Assembly (NCBI GenBank): GCA_963807305.1 | Contig: CAWEBN010000017.1 | Coordinates: forward strand, 1-64,000 | Length of the DNA stretch: 64,000 nt | Origin: JAOPZW01 sp963807305 | Lineage (GTDB): Bacteria > Actinomycetota > Thermoleophilia > Solirubrobacterales > Solirubrobacteraceae | Reading direction: 5' to 3' | Shown here: positions 35,745 to 44,267 of the stretch, piece by piece | Numbering within the stretch: the stretch's first letter is position 1 | How the letters are laid out: every line of letters begins with the position of its first letter | The notes under the pieces: model-generated | What the model was told of the DNA's origin: nothing | Database searches by the model: none | The model's input: only the letters and a program-made list of their open reading frames with translations | Program-made: the position numbers and the translations under genes

Positions 35745-36520
35745 CCCAGGACCTCGCGCGCGAAGCCGTCGACGACCTCGAGCCAGCGCACGGCGTCGTC
35801 GCGGTGCAGGCAGTGGCTGCCGTCGATCTCGACGAAGCGCCCGGGCGCCAGCGCGCCGCGCACGGACGCGCGGTCGGCCCCGCGCAGCGCCGAGCCGGGC
35901 TCCAGCGGGAAGCGCCCCGGGGCGTCGGGAGCGGCGAGGACGAGCGTCGGGACCTCGACGGAGCGAAGCAGGGCACCGATGTCCCAGCGCAGCGCACCGC
36001 CGAGCGCCGCCACGATCGCCTCGCTGTCGGCCTCCTCGATGCCGCGCACCGAGCGCTCGACGTCGCCGGGGTCCCAGCGCGGGTTGGCCTCGCGCTCGCG
36101 CGCGATGAGCGGCGCGGGGTCGATGCGCGCGGCCGCGGCGTCGTGCACGATCACGCCCGCCAGTGCGCCCAGGTCGATGGCCGCCGGGCCGGGCGGCTCC
36201 TCGAGCACCACCGCGCGCGCGGCGCCCGGGTCGCGGGCGAGCAGGCCGAGCGCGACGATCGCCCCAAGGCTGTGGCCCGCGAGCAGGTCGACCGGGCCGT
36301 CCAGGCGCGCGGCGACGCCGTCGACGAGCGCCTCGAGGTCGAGCGCGCCGTCGCGGTGGACGTCGCCCGCGTGCCCGGGCAGGTCGACGGCCGCCGCGCG
36401 CCAGCCGCGAGCCGCCAGCGCCGGGCCGATCCGCCACCACGTCTCGGCCAGCGCCATGACGCCGTGCAGCAGCGCGACGTCGCCGCGGGCCTCGCCGTCG
36501 GGCCCCCAGCGCAGCGTCAC
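35741..36520 (-). CDS. Alpha/beta hydrolase
   Basis: 259-residue hydrolase. It shows DVALLHGVMALAETWW (oxyanion strand), AAAVDLPGHAGD, nucleophile elbow LLAGHSLGAIVALGLL with Ser near residue 82, and the closing His in EIDGSHCLHRDD. The Asp of the triad is less clear (LVLAAPDAPGRF). The GTG start overlaps the stop of the upstream metallo-hydrolase gene (GTGA), so the pair is cotranscribed from 37185 and may act on related esters or thioesters. No specific substrate can be named. Confidence 0.83.
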   Translation of the reverse strand: MTLRWGPDGEARGDVALLHGVMALAETWWRIGPALAARGWRAAAVDLPGHAGDVHRDGALDLEALVDGVAARLDGPVDLLAGHSLGAIVALGLLARDPGAARAVVLEEPPGPAAIDLGALAGVIVHDAAAARIDPAPLIAREREANPRWDPGDVERSVRGIEEADSEAIVAALGGALRWDIGALLRSVEVPTLVLAAPDAPGRFPLEPGSALRGADRASVRGALAPGRFVEIDGSHCLHRDDAVRWLEVVDGFAREVLG

Positions 36521-37185
36521 GCCTCGAGCGCGTCCGCGAACGCCGTCAGCGCGGCGGGGTCGCGCAGCGGCGGCCCGTGGCCGAAGAGCGCGAGCTCGGG
36601 CTCCAGGGCGGCCAGGCGCCGGGCGCTGTCGCGGTTGCGCCGCGGGTCGCGCGTGAGGATCCGCGGCGGCTCGTGCAGACCGGGGGCGCTCGTGAGGACG
36701 TGCAGGTTGAGGAACACGTCGCCGGCGACCAGGGTCCGGTCGCTCTCGCGCCAGAAGGCCACGTGCCCGTCGGAGTGTCCCGGCGTCTCGAGCACGATGA
36801 AGCCGTGGCCGAGGTCGTCGCCCTCGCGCAGCGAACGCGAGACGCTGACGGGCGCGAAGTGGCCCACGCGCGACACGGCCGGCTTGGCCCAGGTCTCGGG
36901 GGTGGGCGGCCGCCCGGCCTCGACCGCATCGCGATCGTGCTCGCCGACCCAGACGGGGACGTCGTAGGCCTCGACCAGTCGCTTGGACGCGCCGGCATGG
37001 TCAGGATGAGCATGGGTCAAGGCGTGGGCGCCCAGGGCGTGGCCGTGGAGCGCCCTGATCAGGCGCTTGGCCGTGACCTTGGTCCCGGCGTCGACGACCA
37101 CGTCGCCGAGCAGATACGCGTTGACCCCGTCACGCGGCGTGAGCGGGATGTGGAAGACGTCCTCGGCGACGCGGCGGATCGCCAT
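36517..37185 (-). CDS. MBL-fold metallo-hydrolase
   Basis: 222-residue metallo-beta-lactamase-fold hydrolase with the metal-binding THAHPDHAGASKRL (HxHxDH, near residue 57), a second His in VLETPGHSDGHVAF, the bridging Asp in TLVAGDVFLNLHVL, and a final His in ALFGHGPPLRDP. It is of glyoxalase II-like size. TAGGGT (37194-37199) is 8 nt before the ATG, indicating a leaderless start. It leads a two-gene operon with the alpha/beta hydrolase. Confidence 0.87.
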   Translation of the reverse strand: MAIRRVAEDVFHIPLTPRDGVNAYLLGDVVVDAGTKVTAKRLIRALHGHALGAHALTHAHPDHAGASKRLVEAYDVPVWVGEHDRDAVEAGRPPTPETWAKPAVSRVGHFAPVSVSRSLREGDDLGHGFIVLETPGHSDGHVAFWRESDRTLVAGDVFLNLHVLTSAPGLHEPPRILTRDPRRNRDSARRLAALEPELALFGHGPPLRDPAALTAFADALEA

Positions 37186-37201
37186 CGGGCCGGACCCTAC
37201 G

Positions 37202-37516
37202 TCAGTTGACGATCACGCTGCGGATGACCTCGCCGCGCTCGATCGCCGCCAATCCGTCGTTGACGTCGTCGAGCGCGATGCGCCGCGTGACCATCGTCGC
37301 GACGTCGAGCCGGCCGCCCTCGGCCAGGCCGATCAGGCGCGGGAAGTCGCGCCGCACCTCGGCCGACCCGTACCAGCAGCCGAGCACGCGCTTCTCGCTG
37401 CGGACGGCGTCGAACGGGGTCCACGAGAACTCGCCCGCGGGCTGGATGGCCACCATGACCATGGTCCCGCCCCGCCGTGTGAGCTCGTAGGCCGCGGTCA
37501 TGACGGCGGCGCGCAT
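37202..37516 (-). pseudogene. Zinc-type alcohol dehydrogenase, carboxyl-terminal remnant
   Basis: About 104 residues matching only the end of medium-chain alcohol dehydrogenases: ELTRRGGTMVMVAIQPAGEF (last part of the Rossmann fold), CWYGSAEVRRDFPRLIGLAE, and the closing DVNDGLAAIERGEVIRSVIV. The zinc-binding catalytic domain and the GxGxxG motif are missing. Upstream, the sequence turns directly into the promoter and coding region of the divergent enoyl-CoA hydratase, so the first 240 or so residues were deleted or replaced. It retains no internal stops, suggesting a recent event or retained function of the fragment. Confidence 0.8.
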
Positions 37517-37539
37517 CGGGCGACTTATATCGTCCGCCC

Positions 37540-38307
37540 ATGCCCGACGAGCCCGTCCTGTCCGAGCGCCGCGACGGCGTGCTGCTCATCACGCTCAACC
37601 GCCCCGAGGCGCGCAACGCGGTCAACCTGGCGCTGGCCGAGGGGGTGGCGGCGGCGCTCGACGAGCTCGACGCCGACGGCGATCTCGCGGTCGGGGTCAT
37701 CACCGGTGCGGGCACGGGGTTCTGCGCCGGTATGGATCTCAAGGCCTTCGTGACCGGCGAGCGCCCGTGGGTCGGCGACCGCGGCTTCGCGGGCATCGTC
37801 CAGCGCGCGGCGCGCAAGCCGCTCATCGCCGCGATCGAGGGCTTCGCGGTCGCCGGCGGGCTCGAGGTGGCACTGGCCTGCGACCTGATCGTCGCCGCGC
37901 GCGAGGCCAGGCTCGGGATCCCGGAGGTCAAGCGCTCGCTCGTCGCGGCGGGCGGCGCGCTCATGCGCCTGCCGCGCCGCGTGCCGTACGGGGTCGCGAT
38001 GGAGCTGGCGCTGACCGGCGACACGATCACAGCCGAGCGCGGGTACGAGCTCGGCCTCGTCAACCGCTTGGCCGAGCCCGGCGGGGCGGTCGCCGCCGCC
38101 CTGGAGCTCGCGGGCGCCATCGCCGCCAACGGCCCGCTGGCCCTCGACGCGACGAAGGCGATCCTCCAGCAGCAGTTCGACTGGAGCGAGGACGAGTTCT
38201 GGCAGCGCCAGGGCGAGCTCTCGGGTCCCGTCTTCACCTCGCAGGACGCGCGCGAGGGCGCGGTCGCGTTCTCCGAGAAGCGCGACCCGGTCTGGCAGGG
38301 CCGCTAG
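37540..38307 (+). CDS. Enoyl-CoA hydratase/isomerase (crotonase) family protein
   Basis: 255-residue crotonase-fold enzyme acting on acyl-CoA thioesters. The amino part has LITLNRPEARNAVN and GTGFCAGMDLKAF (oxyanion hole), then AAIEGFAVAGGLEVALACDLIVA with the first catalytic Glu position region, and LGIPEVKRSLVAAGGALMRL for the second. This pattern is typical of enoyl-CoA hydratases in beta-oxidation or side-chain degradation. TATCGT (37528-37533) is 6 nt before the ATG, a clear leaderless start that falls at the break of the truncated alcohol dehydrogenase. Confidence 0.9.
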   Translation: MPDEPVLSERRDGVLLITLNRPEARNAVNLALAEGVAAALDELDADGDLAVGVITGAGTGFCAGMDLKAFVTGERPWVGDRGFAGIVQRAARKPLIAAIEGFAVAGGLEVALACDLIVAAREARLGIPEVKRSLVAAGGALMRLPRRVPYGVAMELALTGDTITAERGYELGLVNRLAEPGGAVAAALELAGAIAANGPLALDATKAILQQQFDWSEDEFWQRQGELSGPVFTSQDAREGAVAFSEKRDPVWQGR

Positions 38308-38385
38308 CCCTAGGACCGGGCGTCGAACCCGGCTTGGACACCCGGGCGGAAGGCGGGCACGGGGGTGCCGCCTATCGTCCACGAA

Positions 38386-39120
38386 ATGGAGGAGCGACTG
38401 TCCCAGATCGTGGCCTTCGGCGGTGGCGGGTTCTCGATGGACGCCGGCAACCCGCTGCTGGACCGGTACGTGCTGGGTCTCACAGCGGTCGAGCGCCCGC
38501 GCGTGTGCTTCGTACCGACGGCGTCGGGCGACGCCGACCACTACGTGGTGCGCTTCTACCGCACCTTCGCGGCCTTCGGCTGCGAGCCCAGCCACCTCTC
38601 GCTCTTCCGCCGTGACCGCACCGCGGCGACCGGCGATCCCGGCGAGCACCTGCTCAAGCAGGACCTCGTCTACGTGGGCGGCGGATCGGTCATCAGCCTG
38701 CTGGGCGCCTGGCGCGCCCACGGCATCGACGTCGCGCTGGCCGAGGCGTGGAGGCGCGGCGTCGTGCTGTGCGGGCTGAGCGCCGGCTCGCTGTGCTGGT
38801 TCTCGGAGGCGGTCACCGCCTTCCACGGCGCGCCGCAGGCGGTCGAGGGGCTGGGGCTGCTGCCGCACTCCAACTGCGTGCACTACGACGGCGAGCCGTG
38901 TCGGCGCCAGGAGTACCGCCGCTTCGTCCGCGACGGCATGTGCGCGGGCTACGCGGCCGACGACGGCGCCGCGCTGCACTTCGTCGGCACCGACCTGCAC
39001 CGCGTCGTGGCCTCGCGGCCGGGCAAGCGCGGCTGGCGCGTCGCGCTGCGCGGCGATCGCGTGGTCGAGCGCAAGCTCCCGACGGTCGACCTCGGCTCTC
39101 CGCTGGCGCTCGTCGCGTGA
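38386..39120 (+). CDS. Peptidase E (S51 family), first of two tandem copies
   Basis: 244-residue S51 serine peptidase-fold protein related to Asp-dipeptidase (PepE) and cyanophycinase. It begins IVAFGGGGFSMDAGN and carries VCFVPTASGDADHY, DLVYVGGGSVISLL and the nucleophile elbow LCGLSAGSLCWFSEAV with the catalytic Ser, then CVHYDGEPCRR with a His. TATCGT (38373-38378) is 7 nt before ATG 38386, which favours this start over GTG 38365. Its stop overlaps the next gene's start, and the two proteins are paralogous. Confidence 0.88.
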   Translation: MEERLSQIVAFGGGGFSMDAGNPLLDRYVLGLTAVERPRVCFVPTASGDADHYVVRFYRTFAAFGCEPSHLSLFRRDRTAATGDPGEHLLKQDLVYVGGGSVISLLGAWRAHGIDVALAEAWRRGVVLCGLSAGSLCWFSEAVTAFHGAPQAVEGLGLLPHSNCVHYDGEPCRRQEYRRFVRDGMCAGYAADDGAALHFVGTDLHRVVASRPGKRGWRVALRGDRVVERKLPTVDLGSPLALVA

Positions 39121-39884
39121 GGACGATCCTGGCGCTGGGCGGCGGTGGCTTCACCGCCACGCCGGGCGACCCCTCGCTCGACGAGCTCGTCCTGCAGCTG
39201 GCGGCCGCGCCCGTGCCGCGGATCCTCTTCCTGCCCACGGCCAGCGGCGACCCGCGCGACCAGATCGGCCGCTTCCACGCGGCCTTCGGCGATCGGCCGT
39301 GCGAGCCCGAGGTGCTGTCGCTCTTCCGCATGGGCGATCTGCGCCGGCCGCTGCGCGAGGTCGTCCTCTCGCAGGACGTCATCTACGTGGGCGGCGGCTC
39401 GATGCGCAACCTGCTGGCCATCTGGCAGGTCCACGGCCTGGGCCGGATGCTGCGCGACGCGTGGGAGCGCGGCGTCGTGCTCGCCGGGCTGAGCGCGGGG
39501 GCGATGTGCTGGCTGGAGGGCGGCGTGACGACCTCCTCGGGCGCGCCCGAGTCCACTCCGGGCCTGGGCCTGCTGCCGGGCTCGCTCTCGGTCCACGCCG
39601 ACACCGAGCCGGGGCGCCGCGCCGTCTACCTGGCCGCGGTGGCCGACGGGACGCTGCCGCCGGGGTGGATGGCCGACGACGGCGTCGGGCTGCTCTTCCG
39701 CGACATGGCGCTCGAGCGCGTGGTGTCGGCGCGCCCGCGGGCCCGTGCCGCGCGCGTGGACCTCGTCGACGGGGCCGTCGTCGAGACGCCGATCGAGCCC
39801 GAGCTGATCGCCCCGGCGCCGCGCGGCGTCCCGGCCGACGTGCGCGAGTTGCGCGCGACGCGCTACGGCTCGCGGCGCGACTGA
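39117..39884 (+). CDS. Peptidase E (S51 family), second tandem copy
   Basis: 255-residue paralogue of the preceding gene with matching landmarks: TILALGGGGFTATPGD, ILFLPTASGDPRDQ, DVIYVGGGSMRNLLAIW, and nucleophile LAGLSAGAMCWLEGGV, then LSVHADTEPGRR. GTG 39117 overlaps the upstream stop (GTGA), so the two are coupled and may form a heteromer or split dipeptide substrates between them. The carboxyl end overlaps the convergent YjbQ gene by 22 nt. Confidence 0.88.
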   Translation: MRTILALGGGGFTATPGDPSLDELVLQLAAAPVPRILFLPTASGDPRDQIGRFHAAFGDRPCEPEVLSLFRMGDLRRPLREVVLSQDVIYVGGGSMRNLLAIWQVHGLGRMLRDAWERGVVLAGLSAGAMCWLEGGVTTSSGAPESTPGLGLLPGSLSVHADTEPGRRAVYLAAVADGTLPPGWMADDGVGLLFRDMALERVVSARPRARAARVDLVDGAVVETPIEPELIAPAPRGVPADVRELRATRYGSRRD

Positions 39885-40297
39885 CCGTTGAGGGTGGCCA
39901 CCAGCGAGCGCGCGCCGCCGCGGTCGCGGTGCTCGCACAGGTAGACGCCCTGCCATGTGCCGAGGGCCAGGCGCCCGCGCGCGACAGGCAGGAGCAGCGA
40001 CGGCCCGAGCAGCGAGGCCTTGATGTGGGCCGGCATGTCGTCGGGCCCTTCCAGCGTGTGCGTCCAGCCGCCGAAGTCCTCGGGCACGGCCGCGTCGAAC
40101 CAGGTCTCGAAGTCGCGCCGCACGTCGGGCGAGGCGTTCTCGTTGAGGCTCAGGGACGCCGACGTGTGGAGGATGTGCAGATGGCACAGGCCGACCTCGA
40201 GCTCGGAGAGCTCGGGCAGCGCGCGCTCGACCTCGCGCGTAACGAGATGAAAGCCACGGGGACGGGGCTCGAGCGTGATCTCGCGTTGCCGCCACAT
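39863..40297 (-). CDS. YjbQ family protein (secondary thiamine-phosphate synthase enzyme)
   Basis: 144-residue UPF0047/YjbQ protein. Conserved features are CHLHILHTSASLSLNENA, GGWTHTLEGPDDMPAHIKAS and the closing GTWQGVYLCEHRDRGGAR, whose His, Asp and Arg residues line the proposed metal-binding pocket. The family has weak thiamine-phosphate synthase activity, and its real role is unsettled. TAGCGT (40306-40311) lies 8 nt before the ATG. It is divergent from the FMN reductase at 40328. Confidence 0.88.
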   Translation of the reverse strand: MWRQREITLEPRPRGFHLVTREVERALPELSELEVGLCHLHILHTSASLSLNENASPDVRRDFETWFDAAVPEDFGGWTHTLEGPDDMPAHIKASLLGPSLLLPVARGRLALGTWQGVYLCEHRDRGGARSLVATLNGQSRREP

Positions 40298-40327
40298 CGC
40301 CCCTGACGCTACCGGCACACTGCAGCG

Positions 40328-40870
40328 ATGAGCCTGCTCCTGATCTCCGGCAGCCTGCGCGACGGTTCGACCAACACCGCTCTCCTGCGCACCGCCCAGG
40401 CGATCGACCCCGACACCGAGCTCTTCGCGGGCATGGGCGACCTGCCCCACTTCAGCCCCGACGACGACGGCGACGACCTTGCCGCCCCGGTCGCCGACCT
40501 GCGCGCCGCCGTCGGCCGCGTCGACGCGATCCTCGTCTGCACCCCCGAGTACGCCGGGGCCCTGCCCGGCGCGTTCAAGAACCTCCTGGAGTGGCTGGTC
40601 GGCGGCGGCGAGGCCTACCGCAAGCCGATCGCCTGGATCAACGTGTCCGGGCCGGCGGCGCCCTCCGGCGGGGCCGACGCGCACGACTCGCTGCGCAAGG
40701 TGGTCGGGTACATCAGCATGGAGATCGTCGAGGAGGCCTGCGTGCGCATCCCGCTCACGCGCGACGTCGTGGGCGACGATGGCCTCATCGCCGACGCGGC
40801 CGTCCGCGAGCGGCTGGCCGCGGCCCTCGAGGCGCTGCGCGCGGGCGCGGCGCGGGTGGAGAGCCTCTAG
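40328..40870 (+). CDS. NADPH-dependent FMN reductase
   Basis: 180-residue flavodoxin-like reductase. The phosphate-binding loop ISGSLRDGSTNTALLRTAQ is at residue 6, and AILVCTPEYAGALPGAFKNLLEW is the family signature around the flavin. It reduces FMN or quinone-like substrates with NADPH. It is a paralogue of the gene at 42749, which has the same P-loop pattern. CACACT (40316-40321), an nAnnnT-type -10, lies 6 nt upstream of the ATG. Confidence 0.87.
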   Translation: MSLLLISGSLRDGSTNTALLRTAQAIDPDTELFAGMGDLPHFSPDDDGDDLAAPVADLRAAVGRVDAILVCTPEYAGALPGAFKNLLEWLVGGGEAYRKPIAWINVSGPAAPSGGADAHDSLRKVVGYISMEIVEEACVRIPLTRDVVGDDGLIADAAVRERLAAALEALRAGAARVESL

Positions 40871-40894
40871 CGCCCGGTAGAGCGCGCGGACGCC

Positions 40895-41161
40895 CTAGTC
40901 GGGCAACCGCGCCACGGCCATGTCCACGCGCGCCCCGCGGAAGGGGACGCCCTCGGCCTCGAGCAGCGCGCGCTGGCGCTCGCCCTTGGCCAATGAGCCG
41001 TCGGCGCGGACGACGCGGTGCCACGGGACGGTCGGGTCCTCGCACGCGAACAGGACCGCGCCGGCCTGGCGCGGCGCGCCGGGGGAGACGTCGCCGTAGG
41101 CGCGCACGAAGCCGGCCGGGATCGCGCGCACGCGGTCCAGGATGCGCTCGGGGGTGGCCAT
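40895..41161 (-). CDS. Alkyltransferase-like protein (MGMT DNA-binding domain, Cys replaced)
   Basis: 88-residue protein equal to the carboxyl domain of O6-alkylguanine-DNA alkyltransferases: RVRAIPAGFVRAYGDVSPGA (helix-turn-helix with Arg finger region) and PTVPWHRVVRADGSLA. In true MGMT this motif is PCHRV; here Trp replaces the reactive Cys, as in alkyltransferase-like proteins (ATL) that bind alkylated bases and hand them to nucleotide excision repair. TATCGT (41169-41174) is 7 nt before the ATG, sharing two bases with the -10 of the divergent gene. Confidence 0.88.
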   Translation of the reverse strand: MATPERILDRVRAIPAGFVRAYGDVSPGAPRQAGAVLFACEDPTVPWHRVVRADGSLAKGERQRALLEAEGVPFRGARVDMAVARLPD

Positions 41162-41168
41162 CGGCGCG

Positions 41169-41178
41169 ACGATAGGCT
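41169..41178. promoter_or_regulatory. Bidirectional promoter with overlapping -10 hexamers
   Basis: ACGATAGGCT: minus-strand TATCGT (41169-41174) faces the alkyltransferase-like gene 7 nt away, and plus-strand TAGGCT (41173-41178) faces the DUF1028 gene 8 nt away. The two share the central TA. Confidence 0.7.
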
Positions 41179-41186
41179 CTCGCGCG

Positions 41187-42092
41187 ATGCCGCGACGGGG
41201 CACCTACTCGATCGTCGCACGCGACCCGGACTCCGGCGAGCTCGGGGTGGCCGTGCAGTCGCACTGGTTCGCGGTCGGGCCGATCGTGCCCTGGGTGCGA
41301 CCGGGGGTGGGGGTGGTGGCCACGCAGTCGATCGCCGAGCCCGCCTACGGCCCGCGCGCGCTGGACAGCCTGTCGGCGGGAGCCCGCGCCCGCGACGCCC
41401 TCGGCGCCCTGGTGGCCGACGATGACCTCGCGCGCTTCCGGCAGGTCGCCGTCGTCGACGCGCACGGCAACGCCGCCGCCTACACCGGCGAGGGCTGCAT
41501 CGCGTACGCGGGCCATCGCGAGGGCCACGAGTACAGCGCCCAGGCCAACATGATGGGCTCCCCTGAGGTGTGGCCCGCCATGGCCCACGCCTTCGAGGCC
41601 GCCACGGGCTCGCTGGCCCGGCGTCTCGTCGCGGCGCTGCACGCCGCAGAGGCGCGCGGCGGAGACGCGCGCGGGCGCCAGTCGTGCGCGCTGCTGGTCG
41701 CCCCCGCCCATGGCGAGGCCTGGCAGCGGACGGTCGACCTGCGCGTCGACGACCACCCCGAGCCACTGGCCGAGCTCGACCGCCTGCTGGACCTCTGCGA
41801 TGCATACGCGCTGGCCACCGAGGGCGACGAGCTCGTCGGCCAGGGCCGCCACGAGGAGGCGGGGGAGCGCTATCGCAGCGCCAGCGCGCTCGCGCCCGGC
41901 AACCACGAGCTGCTCTTCTGGGCCGGCCTTGCCGCGGCCCAGTCGGGTGACATGCCGACCGCCCTCGAGCGTGTGCGCGAGGCGATCCGGCTGCAGCCAG
42001 GATGGCGCGAGCTGCTGGGCCGGCTGGACGCCGAGATCGCTCCCGGAGCACCCGCCCTGCGCGCGGCGCTGGACCAGGCCGGCCGCGTGTAA
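41187..42092 (+). CDS. DUF1028 (Ntn-hydrolase-like) protein with TPR-like tail
   Basis: 301 residues. The first 200 form a DUF1028 domain, an Ntn-hydrolase-like fold: TYSIVARDPDSGELGVAVQS, VGVVATQSIAEPAYGPRALD, AYTGEGCIAYAGHREGHEYSA split across the core, and QANMMGSPEVWPAMA. The last 90 residues (GDELVGQGRHEEAGERYRSA; HELLFWAGLAAAQSGDMPTA) look like two TPR units. The family is uncharacterised biochemically. TAGGCT is 8 nt before ATG 41187. Confidence 0.83.
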   Translation: MPRRGTYSIVARDPDSGELGVAVQSHWFAVGPIVPWVRPGVGVVATQSIAEPAYGPRALDSLSAGARARDALGALVADDDLARFRQVAVVDAHGNAAAYTGEGCIAYAGHREGHEYSAQANMMGSPEVWPAMAHAFEAATGSLARRLVAALHAAEARGGDARGRQSCALLVAPAHGEAWQRTVDLRVDDHPEPLAELDRLLDLCDAYALATEGDELVGQGRHEEAGERYRSASALAPGNHELLFWAGLAAAQSGDMPTALERVREAIRLQPGWRELLGRLDAEIAPGAPALRAALDQAGRV

Positions 42093-42114
42093 CGAGCGGG
42101 CGCGCGGGGTAGAC

Positions 42115-42169
42115 AGTTGTGTACGCAACTATCCTGCTGCTAGATTGTTGCGCGAGCAATCGGTATACC
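42115..42169 (+). promoter_or_regulatory. Promoter and twin operators upstream of yceI
   Basis: A -35-like TTGTGT (42117-42122) and -10-like TAGATT (42141-42146) are 18 nt apart. Two inverted repeats with the same TTG-N6-CAA core overlap them: AGTTGTGTACGCAACT (42115-42130, 14 of 16 symmetric) and TTGCGCGAGCAA (42148-42159, flanked by GAT/TC). Their centres are 31 bp apart, three helical turns. A palindrome GGTATACC follows at 42162-42169. The pattern fits a MarR-family repressor. This is one of few genes here with a real leader; GAGGAGG lies 13 nt before the ATG. Confidence 0.65.
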
Positions 42170-42194
42170 AGTCTGAGGAGGCTGAATCCCCAAT

Positions 42195-42743
42195 ATGAGC
42201 GCTGCCGGTCCTTCCACGCTCGAGGGCACGTGGGCCCTCGACAAGCTGCACTCCACCGCGTCCTTCGCGGTCAAGCACATGGTCGTCTCGACCTTCCAGA
42301 CGACCTTCAAGGACGTCGATGCGACCTTCGCCGCCGACGGCGATGACATCGCGCTGACGGGCACCGTCCCGGCCGAGTCGATCGACATCGACCAGCCCGA
42401 CTTCCGTGGCCACCTGATGTCGGCCGAGTTCTTCGACGTCGCCAACACGCCGAACGTCGAGTTCCGCTCGACCTCCGTGCGGCGCGGCGCCGGCGACGCC
42501 GTCGAGGTCGACGGCGAGCTGACGGTCAAGGGCATCACCCAGCCCGTCACCGCCACCGGCACCCTCACCGGTCCGGTCGCCGACGTCATGGGCAACGATC
42601 GCGTCGGCGTCGAGCTCGAGGCCGTCGTGGACCGTTCGCTGTACGACCTCAACTGGAACGCACCGCTGCCCAAGGGCGGCGAGGCGCTCGGCAAGCAGGT
42701 CACGCTCGCCGTCCACCTCGAGTTCATCCGCCAGGAGGCGTAG
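42195..42743 (+). CDS. YceI family protein
   Basis: 182-residue lipocalin-like YceI protein that binds polyisoprenoid-type lipids. It has the conserved WALDKLHSTASFAVKHMVVS, FDVANTPNVEFRSTSV, VDGELTVKGITQPV and VGVELEAVVDRSLYDLNWNA. No signal peptide is present, so this member is cytoplasmic, as is common in actinobacteria. It is transcribed with an FMN reductase 5 nt downstream and controlled by a region with twin operators, suggesting a response to quinone-like or oxidative stress. Confidence 0.92.
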   Translation: MSAAGPSTLEGTWALDKLHSTASFAVKHMVVSTFQTTFKDVDATFAADGDDIALTGTVPAESIDIDQPDFRGHLMSAEFFDVANTPNVEFRSTSVRRGAGDAVEVDGELTVKGITQPVTATGTLTGPVADVMGNDRVGVELEAVVDRSLYDLNWNAPLPKGGEALGKQVTLAVHLEFIRQEA

Positions 42744-42748
42744 GCGAG

Positions 42749-43306
42749 ATGCGGATCCTCGGCATCTCGGGAAGTCTCCGCAAGGATTCGCACAACACGG
42801 CGCTCCTTCGGGCGGCGGCAGAGCTGCTGCCGCCCGGAGTGGAGCTCGAGCTGTTCGACGGTCTGCGCGAGGTCCCTCCCTACGACGCGGACGAGGACGC
42901 GCCCGGGCTTCACGCTCCGGGAGTGGTCGCGCTCAAGGACGCCATCGAGCGCGCCGACGCGGTCCTGATCTCGACCCCTGAGTACAACCACTCGATCCCC
43001 GGCGTGCTGAAGAACGCGCTGGACTGGGCGTCGCGCCCGGTCGCGGACAACGTCCTGCGCGGCAAGCCCGCCGCCGTCGTCGGCGCCAGCACCGGCCTCT
43101 TCGGCGCGGTGTGGGCCCAGGCGGAGGTGCGCAAGGTGCTCGCCGCCATCGGCGCCGACGTCGTCGATCGCGAGCTGCCCGTCATGCAGGCCCACCAGCA
43201 GTTCGACGAGTACGGCAACCTGCACGCCGAGGACCTCCGCGACCAGCTGGCCGAGCACGTCACGGCGCTGGTCCGCGCCACGCGCGAGAAGGTCCCAGCC
43301 GCCTAG
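42749..43306 (+). CDS. NADPH-dependent FMN reductase
   Basis: 185-residue flavoprotein reductase (ArsH/chromate-reductase/azoreductase superfamily). The loop ISGSLRKDSHNTALLRAAAE, ADAVLISTPEYNHSIPGVLKNALDW and KPAAVVGASTGLFGAVWAQ are characteristic of ChrR/YieF-like quinone reductases. AGGAGG (42733-42738) lies 10 nt before the ATG. It is the second gene of the yceI operon and a paralogue of the reductase at 40328. It may keep quinones reduced under redox stress; this is inference from family and operon. Confidence 0.9.
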   Translation: MRILGISGSLRKDSHNTALLRAAAELLPPGVELELFDGLREVPPYDADEDAPGLHAPGVVALKDAIERADAVLISTPEYNHSIPGVLKNALDWASRPVADNVLRGKPAAVVGASTGLFGAVWAQAEVRKVLAAIGADVVDRELPVMQAHQQFDEYGNLHAEDLRDQLAEHVTALVRATREKVPAA

Positions 43307-43307
43307 G

Positions 43308-43336
43308 GGGCCGAAGCGGCCCGTCCCAACGGGGAC
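43308..43336. terminator. Two consecutive GC hairpins between convergent genes
   Basis: GGGCCG-AAG-CGGCCC (43308-43322) is followed directly by GTCCC-AACG-GGGAC (43323-43336). No T-run is present, as is usual in high-GC actinobacteria. They sit after the FMN reductase stop and before the purU stop, and could serve both directions. Confidence 0.6.
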
Positions 43337-43380
43337 GCCGCGGAGGAGCAGCGGCCGCCACGGCGGGCCCCCAACGTTCT

Positions 43381-44223
<843 letters not shown>

Positions 44224-44267
44224 CGTGCGAAGACTATGGGAGCGCGTGTTCGGCTCCCTGATGCCGC

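Noticed and set aside
37197..38237. Minus-strand gene opposite the enoyl-CoA hydratase
   Set aside because: This Ser/Ala/Arg-rich frame has no domain, and the plus-strand hydratase explains the region fully.
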